Positions 5,975 to 13,039 of a stretch of 13,039 nucleotides of DNA are shown here, piece by piece. The translations under genes were made by a program, and so were the position numbers. How positions within the stretch are numbered: position 1 is the stretch's first letter; every line of letters begins with the position of its first letter. The notes under the pieces are model-generated. The model saw only the letters and a list, made by a program, of their open reading frames with translations. It was not told the origin of the DNA and ran no database searches. Origin of the DNA: JBCAWW01 sp045106675 (GTDB lineage Bacteria; Bacteroidota; Bacteroidia; J057); NCBI GenBank assembly GCA_045106675.1, contig JBGCFA010000017.1:1-13039 (forward strand). Direction: 5' to 3'.

Positions 5975-7516
5975 TCACAAATCCTCAACCTCCCTCAAAT
6001 ACTGCTCCGCTTGTAATAGTGTCTTTTCTTTTTCTTCAGGCTTCATGCGATTGAGGGTACGATAAGCAAAGCCAATACGAGGATTGCGGGCTAGTTTATC
6101 TTCATTGCGATCATAAAAGTGCCAATACAAACTATTAAACGGGCAGGCCTTCTCGCCATGGCGTAGCTTTTTATTGTAATGACAGTCCCCACAATAATTG
6201 CTCATCTTGTCGATATAATTGGCGCTAGACACATAGGGTTTTGTGCCCACCTTTCCCCCGTCCGCAAATTGACTCATGCCACGCGTATTGGTGATTTCGA
6301 CCCATTCGATGGCGTCAATATAGATGCCGAGATACCACTCATCTAGTTCGTCGGGAGAGATGCCCGTCAGCAGTGCAAAATTACCCGTAACCATCAACCG
6401 CTGGATATGATGCGCATAAGCATGAGTAAGAGATTGTTTTACGGCATGCCGAACGCAAGACATCTTCGTTTCAGCTGTCCAAAAGTAATTCGGCAATTTG
6501 CGATCATGCCCAAAATAGTTTTCCTCCGCATAATCGGGCATATGGGCCCAATACACCCCACGCATATATTCCCGCCAACCAATGATCTGCCGCACAAATC
6601 CTTCCAATTGAGCGAGATCGATCTCCTCCTTATGTTCTTGCCAATAGTCAATCGCAGCATTTACCACTTCTAAGGGATGGAGGATTTTGGCGTTCATAGC
6701 AAATGAAAGCCGAGAATGAAACAGCGCCCAATGCTCCCGCGTCATCGAATCTTGATAGGTTCCAAACTGAGGTAGGCATCGCCGAACGAAAAAATCTAAG
6801 CCTTGCTCTGCTTCAGTTCGGCTAGTGGGCCAGATAAATTTTGCCGCTTCAATTTCACCGATCGTCTTCACGCCTGCTACTTGAAGCATCGAGAGGATTT
6901 TACCCTGATCTGTTTGGATGGGCCAATCTTTCTCCGGCACAGGCGTCGCGCCATCGTAGCGATTACGGTTATCGGCATCAAAGTTCCAGCGTTCCCCTAG
7001 GGGTGTCTTCTCATCTAGCATCAAAATATCGTACTGCTTGCGCATCTTGCGATAAAATGACTCCATCAGATAAGTCTTTTTGCCTTTGAACATGGCTGCG
7101 AGATCCCCTCTTTGGGTCAGGAAGTGTTCGCTATCCACTGCGTGGAACGCCATGCCGATGCCTTCACCTAAATCTCGCAATTGCTCATCAAGACGATACT
7201 CATCGGGTAGTTGATACTCCCAAGTTTCGATCTCATATTGCTCTATGATGTGTTGGAGATTTGCGGGCAAGCTTTGGCGATTGTTGGGATCGTCCAACTT
7301 GAGATAGATAAACTGATGACCCTCGCGTTTGCGACTAGCGCAAAAAGATCGCATGGCTGCAAAAAAGGCGACTACTTTCTGAATATGATGTTTGACATAG
7401 TCTGTTTCTTGGCGCATCTCCATCATCAGATAGAGCATATCCCCATCGACGGAGTCAAACCAAGAGTGGGCAGCATTGAGTTGGTCGCCAAGGATGAGGC
7501 GTAAAGTTTTAGGCAT
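5975..7516 (-). CDS. phrB: Iron-sulfur cryptochrome/photolyase (PhrB-like (6-4) photolyase, FeS-BCP family)
   Basis: A 513-residue flavoprotein of the bacterial FeS-BCP group (deoxyribodipyrimidine photolyase-related). Known members bind FAD, a ribityllumazine antenna and a [4Fe-4S] cluster, and repair (6-4) photoproducts with light. The N-terminus MPKTLRLILGDQLN is the family's usual opening. Counting from this ATG, the cluster cysteines are Cys354, Cys442, Cys445 and Cys458; their spacing (88, 3, 13) equals that of Agrobacterium PhrB as I recall it (350, 438, 441, 454). The active-site pair His369-His370 (AYAHHIQRLM) is also shifted by four. An upstream in-frame TTG at 7528 would add four residues. 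I prefer the ATG because GGAGAG sits 4 bases before it and family proteins begin there. The gene is convergent with the lipoprotein gene and flanked on both sides by the palindromic repeat. Light-driven repair of damage is the likely role; a light-sensor role is less likely. Confidence 0.93.
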   Translation of the reverse strand: MPKTLRLILGDQLNAAHSWFDSVDGDMLYLMMEMRQETDYVKHHIQKVVAFFAAMRSFCASRKREGHQFIYLKLDDPNNRQSLPANLQHIIEQYEIETWEYQLPDEYRLDEQLRDLGEGIGMAFHAVDSEHFLTQRGDLAAMFKGKKTYLMESFYRKMRKQYDILMLDEKTPLGERWNFDADNRNRYDGATPVPEKDWPIQTDQGKILSMLQVAGVKTIGEIEAAKFIWPTSRTEAEQGLDFFVRRCLPQFGTYQDSMTREHWALFHSRLSFAMNAKILHPLEVVNAAIDYWQEHKEEIDLAQLEGFVRQIIGWREYMRGVYWAHMPDYAEENYFGHDRKLPNYFWTAETKMSCVRHAVKQSLTHAYAHHIQRLMVTGNFALLTGISPDELDEWYLGIYIDAIEWVEITNTRGMSQFADGGKVGTKPYVSSANYIDKMSNYCGDCHYNKKLRHGEKACPFNSLYWHFYDRNEDKLARNPRIGFAYRTLNRMKPEEKEKTLLQAEQYLREVEDL

Positions 7517-7560
7517 GATACTCTCCAAACCAAGGGGACTCTACTAATGTTTGGCGAGGA

Positions 7561-7586
7561 TAGGTTCGGTTTGCAAACCGAACCTA
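7561..7586. repeat. 26-bp perfect palindrome, copy 2 of the dispersed repeat
   Basis: TAGGTTCGGTTTG followed by its exact reverse complement, identical to the inner 26 bases of the copy at 5919-5946. It lies between the divergently transcribed photolyase and bPH/SHOCT genes. Its central TTTG (7570-7573) is placed to serve as a -33 promoter element for the plus-strand operon. Confidence 0.75.
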
Positions 7587-7602
7587 CCAAATTGTACCTT
7601 TG
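7570..7602 (+). promoter_or_regulatory. Probable promoter of the bPH/SHOCT-tatD-methyltransferase operon
   Basis: TACCTTTG at 7595-7602 matches the Bacteroidota -7 consensus TAnnTTTG exactly. A TTTG at 7570-7573 lies 21 bases upstream, an acceptable -33 spacing, and is contributed by the palindromic repeat. Transcription would start near 7609, leaving a short leader of about 14 bases before the ATG at 7623. A start at TTG 7551 would lie upstream of the transcription start, so this promoter also argues for 7623. Confidence 0.55.
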
Positions 7603-7622
7603 CCTCAAAGAATATCGTTTGC

Positions 7623-8195
7623 ATGCGCACCTACCGAGAACTGATCAAAGAAAAATTTCCTCAAGACGAGAAAAACGGCCTCTACGTCTCTCCCAAGTTG
7701 CCTGCGGTTAAGCTGGGCAAGATATTATTGGGCGAAAAGCGGATTGCTAGCCCTACGGATGTGATTGCTTTGCATACCTTCTCTAGTTTTTTGAGCGGTG
7801 GGCAAGTCGTCCTTACTCAGGAACGCTGCTTCTTTGCCGATGGCGTATTCAATCTCGAAGATATCAAGGAAGTGCAGGTCAAAGGGAGTGCAGTGATGGT
7901 GCTTGTCAATCAACAGACCCAGTTGGTGCCACATGAGATGAAAGTCAAAAATGAGCAAGTGGCCAAAACGATCTCTCGCGTCTTGGAAGCCATCGCTCGT
8001 TTTGATCCTAAATCTGAGGCTGCGATCAAAAAAACCGAGAACTACGCTGAATACAGCAATACAGAATTGGATTGGTTGAATCTTCGTGATGAAATCATGC
8101 GTACAATCGACATGCTCTACGACCGCTACAATGATGGTAAGCTTTCGATGTTGGAGTATGAATCCAAAAAAGACGATTTGTTGAATCGATTATGA
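7623..8195 (+). CDS. Bacterial PH-like domain protein with C-terminal SHOCT domain
   Basis: A 190-residue cytoplasmic protein with no signal peptide or membrane segment. Residues about 27-122 look like a bacterial PH/GRAM-type beta-sandwich ending in a helix (LGKILLGEKRIASPTD, then FFADGVFNLEDIKEVQV, then a helix ISRVLEAI); this is read from the pattern only. Residues about 157-189 (IDMLYDRYNDGKLSMLEYE, then KKDDLLNRL) match the SHOCT short C-terminal domain, often joined to PH-like domains and thought to aid oligomerisation. The frame is open further upstream to a TTG at 7551, but that extension would translate the palindromic repeat and lies ahead of the predicted promoter, so I chose the ATG at 7623. 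The gene overlaps tatD by 4 bases (ATGA), so translation is probably coupled. Its function is unknown. Confidence 0.75.
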   Translation: MRTYRELIKEKFPQDEKNGLYVSPKLPAVKLGKILLGEKRIASPTDVIALHTFSSFLSGGQVVLTQERCFFADGVFNLEDIKEVQVKGSAVMVLVNQQTQLVPHEMKVKNEQVAKTISRVLEAIARFDPKSEAAIKKTENYAEYSNTELDWLNLRDEIMRTIDMLYDRYNDGKLSMLEYESKKDDLLNRL

Positions 8196-8992
8196 AACTG
8201 ATAGATACCCACTCTCACTTATATAGCTCAAAATTTGATCGCGATCAGGCCGAAGTGATCGCACGCGCCAAGGAAGTCTTGGACGCTGTATATCTACCCA
8301 ATATTGATTTAGCTTCAATAGAGCCGATGTTGAGGCTTACGGCTCAGTCGCCGAACTTTTTTCTCCCTATGATGGGGCTCCATCCCTGTAGTGTGCAAGA
8401 GAACTACGAAAGCGTTCTGGCACAGATGAAAAAACACCTAGACGAGGACGCAATCCAATACGTCGGAATCGGTGAAACAGGGCTGGATCTATACTGGGAT
8501 AAATCTAAGCTTGAACTGCAACAAGCGGCTTTACAAGTTCAAATCGAATGGGCCAAAGAATATGATTTGCCAATCATTTTGCACGCTCGTGATGCTGTCG
8601 ATGAAACTATCAAAATGATCGCTAAGAATCATGACGCCTCATTGCGAGGGATTTTTCACTGCTTTGATGGATCTGTCGAGCAGGCGCAACAAATAATCGC
8701 GTTTGGCAATTTCAAACTAGGCATCGGAGGCATCGTGACCTATCGCAAAGACGTGCAAGAGGTGGTTGCGCAATTGCCATTATCTAGCTTAGTATTGGAG
8801 ACGGATAGTCCTTATCTGCCACCTGCACCGCATCGCAAGGATAAGCCTCGTCGTAATGAGAGTAGTTATACCAAGTATGTTGGGCAAACATTGGCAGAAC
8901 TATTTGACACTAATTATGAAGCGATTGCGGAGCAAACAGCAATCAATGTGAAGGATGTTTTTGATGCGGCTTTGAAGCCTAGCAAAGGCTAA
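8192..8992 (+). CDS. tatD: TatD family metal-dependent DNase/hydrolase
   Basis: A 266-residue TIM-barrel metallohydrolase, cytosolic. The metal-binding residues of the family are all visible: His7 and His9 (DTHSHLY), Glu95 (GIGETGLDL), His131 (ILHARDA), His156 (IFHCFDGS) and Asp205 (LETDSPYL). The end motif LPPAPHRKDKPRRNE at about 209-223 is typical of TatD/YcfH/YjjV enzymes, and the length fits. Characterised members are 3'-5' exonucleases, acting on single-stranded DNA or RNA, or D-aminoacyl-tRNA deacylases; sequence alone does not separate these. The symbol is used for the family, not for a proven orthologue of one E. coli paralogue. The ATG overlaps the stop of the preceding gene, and the next gene starts one base after the stop. 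Confidence 0.93.
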   Translation: MKLIDTHSHLYSSKFDRDQAEVIARAKEVLDAVYLPNIDLASIEPMLRLTAQSPNFFLPMMGLHPCSVQENYESVLAQMKKHLDEDAIQYVGIGETGLDLYWDKSKLELQQAALQVQIEWAKEYDLPIILHARDAVDETIKMIAKNHDASLRGIFHCFDGSVEQAQQIIAFGNFKLGIGGIVTYRKDVQEVVAQLPLSSLVLETDSPYLPPAPHRKDKPRRNESSYTKYVGQTLAELFDTNYEAIAEQTAINVKDVFDAALKPSKG

Positions 8993-8993
8993 G

Positions 8994-9677
8994 ATGAACT
9001 GGAAAGAACACTGGAATAAAGTAGCGGAGAAGTCGGACCCTTATCAGCAAGTCGCCAGAATCGGTGGAAAGGGAGAGATGAGTGTTTTGATCTTAGAAGA
9101 GACTGCAGCGCGAATCGGCCAAGTTTTGGAGTTGAAATCTAGCGATCACATATTGGACGTTTGTTGTGGCAATGGCCTTTTGACACAAATGATCCTGCCC
9201 TATTGTAAGCAAATCACGGGGGTTGATATTAGTGAAGGACAGATCGCACTGGCACAAGACTTGACGATAGAGAACATTGATTTTAAAGTAGCTGATGCGA
9301 CAGGTTTACAATCTGTGATAAGCGGTCCATTTGATCATGTGGTCCTTTATTTTTCCTTCCAATACTTAGAAACTCCCGCCCAGGCAAAAGCTTGTATTCA
9401 GCAAATGTCAGAGCTACTCAAGCCCGGCGGTAGGATACTATTGGGAGACGTTCCCGAGCGGGAAAAACTAAAGGTATTTTATCCTAAACAAAAAGATCGC
9501 CTCAAGTACGAACTGAAACGTCGCTGGGGTAGGAGCTTGATGGGGCGCTTTTGGTCTCTGCGAGAACTAGAGGCAATGGCACATCCGCTAGGCTTGAGCA
9601 TAAAACGGATTGAGCAGCCTACGCACTTTCCTTATGCGCATTATAGAGCGGACTTCTTATTGCAAAAAGCCGAGTAG
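8994..9677 (+). CDS. Class I SAM-dependent methyltransferase
   Basis: A 227-residue Rossmann-fold methyltransferase, cytosolic. Motif I is LDVCCGNGLLT at 54-64, the acidic residue of strand beta-2 that binds the ribose is Asp78 (GVDIS), motif II is KVADATG at about 98-104, and motif III is LLKPGGRILLGD at 141-152. The basic C-terminal region (about 164-185) may contact substrate. The pattern fits a small-molecule methyltransferase of the Methyltransf_11/25 type; the substrate cannot be told. It begins one base after the tatD stop, and its own TAG stop is built into the stem of the terminator at 9666-9708, so it is the last gene of the three-gene operon. Confidence 0.88.
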   Translation: MNWKEHWNKVAEKSDPYQQVARIGGKGEMSVLILEETAARIGQVLELKSSDHILDVCCGNGLLTQMILPYCKQITGVDISEGQIALAQDLTIENIDFKVADATGLQSVISGPFDHVVLYFSFQYLETPAQAKACIQQMSELLKPGGRILLGDVPEREKLKVFYPKQKDRLKYELKRRWGRSLMGRFWSLRELEAMAHPLGLSIKRIEQPTHFPYAHYRADFLLQKAE

Positions 9678-9708
9678 TAAGCATTTTGTCTGCTCACTAC
9701 TCGGCTTT
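9666..9708. terminator. Bidirectional Rho-independent terminator
   Basis: AAAGCCGAGTAGT (9666-9678) pairs perfectly with ACTACTCGGCTTT (9696-9708); after one mismatch four more pairs close a 7-base loop. On the plus strand the stem runs into TTTAATCTTTAT; on the minus strand it runs into a run of five T. It therefore serves both the methyltransferase operon and the convergent TPR gene, and it contains the methyltransferase stop codon. Confidence 0.85.
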
Positions 9709-9723
9709 AATCTTTATAGACTT

Positions 9724-12700
9724 TTAGTCAAAAGCCCTTTGCAAATCTTTGAAACGGTTTTCATGCTGATAAGGCTTGAAACTCGGTTCTGAGCGTAGCT
9801 CAACGGCAGGAAAGTCTCGCTCTAAGGCCAATTGCAAATACTCATACATGAGATCACGTTGGCTCATGCGAGCGTATATCTTGGCGAGTTGCGCGTAGCG
9901 GATTCCAATATCTGGATTGATCTCTAGAGATCGTTTGATATCGTCAATGGCTAATTCGTACTGATCGTTGAGGGCATAAATACGACCCCTTTTGTAGTAG
10001 GCTTCATCTTTGCCTGGCGCGTAGCGCAAGGTCTGAGAATAATCGTCTATCGCTTGGCGATACCGTCCGATTCGTCGATGAAGATCCCCTCGATGCATAT
10101 AAGCGTCAGCTTGCGTTGGATCAAGTCTCAGCGCAAAATTTAGATCATCTAAAGCAACATTATATTGTTCACGACGGGAGAGTAAATTGCCTCGACGGAT
10201 ATAAGCCTTTACATAATCTTTATCTAAGAAAATCGCTCTAGTATAAGCAACGATGGCAGAAGTATCTTCGCCTAAGCGTTCTTGCAAAATACCTTTATAT
10301 ACGTAAGGCATGGCTTCATTTCTGCCAATAGAGATCGCTTTTTTGATATCTTCAGAAGCTTTGCTCGGATGGCCCGTTTGCTGATAAAGCAAAGCGCGTA
10401 CACAATAGGCGCGGAAGGAATCAGGATAAGTACGAATCACTTTACTCAAGTCGATCAAAGCACTATTATAATCAGGCGCTTTTAGCTGTGAAGCGGCAAT
10501 AGCCCTTTGTAAGTAAATATTGATGTCTTCTGGCGGAGAAAGGCTGATTGCTTGGTTGTAATCTGCTAATGCTTTGGCGTTTTGTTGCAGTTTGAGATGA
10601 TACTTGGCGCGAATATAATATACATCAGGCTGCTTAGGATTAATCCTTAATGCTTCTGAATAAAGCTCCAAAGCTCTGAGATAGTCTTTTTCTTCACTAT
10701 ATAACTCAGCTCGTAAAACGTAAGCTTCGTATGCATCGGTATTGAGTTGGATGGCTCGATCGAGATTACCACGAGCCGTACTAAGCTGTCCTTGCTTGAG
10801 TTGGTAGGCACCTTGTAGATAGTATGCTTCCGCTTGTTTAGGATCTAACCTTAGGGCTTGATTCCAATCTTTCAGGGATTGCGCAGGATTGTTGAGGGCT
10901 AGGTAAACTTTACCTCTTACTACTAATGCATTCGCCTGTTGAGGATTGAGCCTTAAGGCTTGGTTGATGGCCTCTAAAGCTTGAGAATATTTGCCTTGTT
11001 TGAAAAATAATTCGCCCTGCTTATAGTGTGCAACAGCATTACGAGGACGGATAGCAATAGCTTTTTTGTAATCCGCTAATGCTTCTTCCTCTCTATCTAG
11101 CTTGTTATATAGATCTGCTCTCACATAATAACTTTCAGCATCAGTGGGAGCTAATTGAATCGCTTTATTTAAAAACTCAAAAGCTTCAAAGTCTTGTTGT
11201 AAACCTGCATGAGCTAAGCCTAACTCTCTCCAAGCAATGGCGAGGGTTGGATCAAGCTTATTGGCATTGCGAAGGTCTTCAATTGCAGTTTGATATTCAC
11301 GAAGCAAACGATATACATGACCACGTTTATAAAATGCTCTGGCAGATTTATAATTGGTCAATACTTGTGTATAGGCTACCAAGGCATCATTGTACTCTCT
11401 ATCGTCGAGCAGGATGTCTCCTTGAAATAATAGTGCATCAGTATAATCGGGTTCTAATTCTAAGGCTCTGCGAATATCAGCCAATGCTTCTTGCTTACGC
11501 CCAATCTTATGCTTGAGACGGGCTCTGCCATAAAGCGCGCCAACATAGTCTGGTGATACACGCAAAGCTTGATTATAATCCGTTAATGCCGGAGAATATT
11601 GCTTGAGTGCTTCATAGACCTCTGCACGACTACAATAGACTGGCGAAAAGTCTGGATTGCTTTTTAAGACTTGATTGAAATCTTTGAGGGCTGACTGATA
11701 ATCGCCCTGTTCGCGGAAAAGTACTCCTCTACTGATCAATGCATTGACATTATCAGGCTCTGCATTGAGTACCAGTCCATAGTCATAAAGGGCGGAGTCG
11801 TAAACGCCTAATTTTGTCAATAGATTGGCGCGTTCGTATAGGTAGCGATTTTCTTCAGGATGTAAGATGACGAGTTCGTCATACAGCCGTCTTGCTTCAT
11901 CATAATTGCCATCCAAGCGGTAAGCTTGCGCCATTTGGGCTAAAACTAACGTTTGTAATGGGCCTTCTGGCGTTTCTATACGCTTGTATTCGTCAATCGC
12001 TTCTTGGTATCGCTTTTCACGGAGGCTGCGTTGGGCAAGGGCCCAAAAGATGACGTTTTCAGCCGGTTGACTGAGCAAATCACCGCGCGCTTCATAAAAA
12101 GGAATCTGAATGCTATTAGAGATAAAGGGGTTTGGAGCTTGAGATTCATCTGCGATGAACTCGAAGACCAACATTTTTTCTCCTGTATGATCATGGTCTG
12201 CAGGATAGGCCCAAAGAACCAAGTTGGCATCACAGTTTTCAGCCATCAAGCTAAGGGCACTTTCAGTGTGCTCACAAGCTCTGAGGTCATAAAACTTTGA
12301 AGTAAAGCGAAATCCTTTCTGTTGTATTGCTTCCAATTGCTGCATGAGCAGTTGGCGCTTTTCTATTGATTCGTCAACGCAGTTGGCCTGATTGGAAAAT
12401 GGTAGCACCAAAATATGGTATTCATCATCCTGAGGGAAAAGACATGCCTGTTTGGTAGCACCGAACCATGATTTCCATTGAGGGTAAGACAAAAACAGAG
12501 CAAGTCCGAGACTTAAGACCGCAGTGGTAATCCATAACCATCGTTTTTTGTTGCTTTGCGCTAGTTCTGGATCTGGCTTGAGCCTTTCGTGTTGCGCTCT
12601 TACTGACTCCCGACGGTTTTCAAAATCTGCGGGACGGGGCCTTTGGGCTGGATTAGGTGTTGCTTTCTCCTTTTCTTCAGTTTGATTAACTGGAGCCTTA

Positions 12701-13039
12701 CGAGGAGGACGCTTTGCCGGCTTAGGCTTTTTGCTATTTCGTGGACTCGTTTTCTTGACTGGTGCGGCCTGCGGTTTTTCAAACTGGACGGCTACGCGTT
12801 CCTCCGAAGGAATATGACTAGGATCGATCAGACGGTAGTTCAAAAAGCTTTCTACTCCTTGATCTAGCCAAAGACCACTAGGTTTGCTTGTGTCATCCGA
12901 CCAAAGCCAACCTTTGCGACTGGGTGATAGTAATCTATGGGCGTTCGGAAAAGGACTGCCGTAGCGATTTGCCATGCTTTGGTAGGCATCAGCGATAGAT
13001 TGTCCATTGAGGAGCGCGTCATAAAATAGGATAGAGGCC
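9724..13039 (-). CDS. Large membrane-anchored TPR protein with TolB/FlgO-like segment and possible CHAT/caspase-like N-terminus (partial at window edge)
   Basis: The frame is open through the right edge, so the N-terminus is missing; an ATG at 12975 gives 1083 residues but is probably internal. The 21 residues before it (ending FYDALLNGQSIADAYQS) resemble the last helix of CHAT/caspase-like peptidase domains. From the ATG: a basic, Pro-rich linker (about 67-115), one transmembrane helix (about 145-163) after NKKR, placing the N-terminal part in the cytoplasm and the rest in the periplasm. At about 185-258 a segment (HILVLPFSN, ANLVLWAYP) resembles TolB-N/FlgO-like domains. Then come 22 TPR-like repeats of about 34 residues (about 305-1055) and a short cap. 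TPRs mediate protein contacts. A protease-plus-TPR signalling or scaffold role is an inference; a plain TPR scaffold is the alternative. It is convergent with the methyltransferase and shares its terminator. Confidence 0.8.
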   Translation of the reverse strand, partial: ASILFYDALLNGQSIADAYQSMANRYGSPFPNAHRLLSPSRKGWLWSDDTSKPSGLWLDQGVESFLNYRLIDPSHIPSEERVAVQFEKPQAAPVKKTSPRNSKKPKPAKRPPRKAPVNQTEEKEKATPNPAQRPRPADFENRRESVRAQHERLKPDPELAQSNKKRWLWITTAVLSLGLALFLSYPQWKSWFGATKQACLFPQDDEYHILVLPFSNQANCVDESIEKRQLLMQQLEAIQQKGFRFTSKFYDLRACEHTESALSLMAENCDANLVLWAYPADHDHTGEKMLVFEFIADESQAPNPFISNSIQIPFYEARGDLLSQPAENVIFWALAQRSLREKRYQEAIDEYKRIETPEGPLQTLVLAQMAQAYRLDGNYDEARRLYDELVILHPEENRYLYERANLLTKLGVYDSALYDYGLVLNAEPDNVNALISRGVLFREQGDYQSALKDFNQVLKSNPDFSPVYCSRAEVYEALKQYSPALTDYNQALRVSPDYVGALYGRARLKHKIGRKQEALADIRRALELEPDYTDALLFQGDILLDDREYNDALVAYTQVLTNYKSARAFYKRGHVYRLLREYQTAIEDLRNANKLDPTLAIAWRELGLAHAGLQQDFEAFEFLNKAIQLAPTDAESYYVRADLYNKLDREEEALADYKKAIAIRPRNAVAHYKQGELFFKQGKYSQALEAINQALRLNPQQANALVVRGKVYLALNNPAQSLKDWNQALRLDPKQAEAYYLQGAYQLKQGQLSTARGNLDRAIQLNTDAYEAYVLRAELYSEEKDYLRALELYSEALRINPKQPDVYYIRAKYHLKLQQNAKALADYNQAISLSPPEDINIYLQRAIAASQLKAPDYNSALIDLSKVIRTYPDSFRAYCVRALLYQQTGHPSKASEDIKKAISIGRNEAMPYVYKGILQERLGEDTSAIVAYTRAIFLDKDYVKAYIRRGNLLSRREQYNVALDDLNFALRLDPTQADAYMHRGDLHRRIGRYRQAIDDYSQTLRYAPGKDEAYYKRGRIYALNDQYELAIDDIKRSLEINPDIGIRYAQLAKIYARMSQRDLMYEYLQLALERDFPAVELRSEPSFKPYQHENRFKDLQRAFD

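Noticed and set aside
5735..6016. A 93-codon frame on the plus strand across the lipoprotein end, the palindrome and the photolyase end
   Set aside because: It runs through the repeat and overlaps two well-supported genes; no start signal or domain.
7514..7528. TTG start at 7528 for the photolyase
   Set aside because: The ATG at 7516 has a GGAGAG ribosome-binding site and gives the usual family N-terminus.
7551..7622. In-frame TTG start giving 24 more residues to the bPH/SHOCT protein
   Set aside because: The extension translates the palindromic repeat and precedes the predicted transcription start; the ATG at 7623 is the better start.
11079..11516. A 145-codon open frame on the plus strand inside the TPR gene
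   Set aside because: It is antisense to regularly repeating TPR codons, has no start signal, and its sequence shows no domain; it is a shadow of the real gene.

Overview
The window looks like the chromosome of a Bacteroidota bacterium, possibly a Saprospiria-like lineage (the phylum is well supported, the finer placement is a guess). The signs are an OmpA protein with PD40 beta-propeller repeats and a carboxypeptidase-regulatory-like domain, several upstream regions with a TAnnTTTG promoter -7 element, few Shine-Dalgarno sequences, and a GC content in the mid-40s by eye. There are nine protein-coding genes, the last open to the right edge. I see no tRNA, rRNA, CRISPR array, transposase or phage gene.

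Left part, minus strand (46-3827): an OmpA/PD40 envelope protein is followed after 6 bases by a NodB-type polysaccharide deacetylase, probably one transcript. Next comes a short-chain dehydrogenase with its own promoter, overlapped by a perfect 10+2+10 inverted repeat that looks like a repressor operator.

Middle, plus strand (4029-5922): a glyoxalase-II-like metallo-beta-lactamase-fold hydrolase, a tandem double hairpin, then a lipoprotein with an RsiV-like (DUF3298-type) C-terminal region. Facing it on the minus strand (5975-7516) is an iron-sulfur photolyase of the PhrB/FeS-BCP family with its four cluster cysteines intact. Two copies of one long perfect palindrome (28 and 26 bp), plus a half copy, sit on both sides of the photolyase gene.

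Right part: a tight plus-strand operon (7623-9677) encodes a bPH-like/SHOCT protein, a TatD-family nuclease and a class I methyltransferase, with a 4-base overlap and a 1-base gap. It ends in a bidirectional terminator shared with a convergent minus-strand gene (9724 to the edge). That gene encodes a very large membrane-anchored protein with 22 TPR-like repeats, a TolB/FlgO-like segment, one transmembrane helix and a basic linker. Its reading frame stays open through the edge and begins with what resembles the end of a CHAT/caspase-like domain. This is the best candidate for an unusual system here.

Most of the window is housekeeping or stress-related: DNA repair (photolyase, TatD), aldehyde detoxification (glyoxalase II-like, SDR) and envelope maintenance (OmpA, deacetylase, lipoprotein). 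Apart from the operons, nothing shows that the genes form one pathway.
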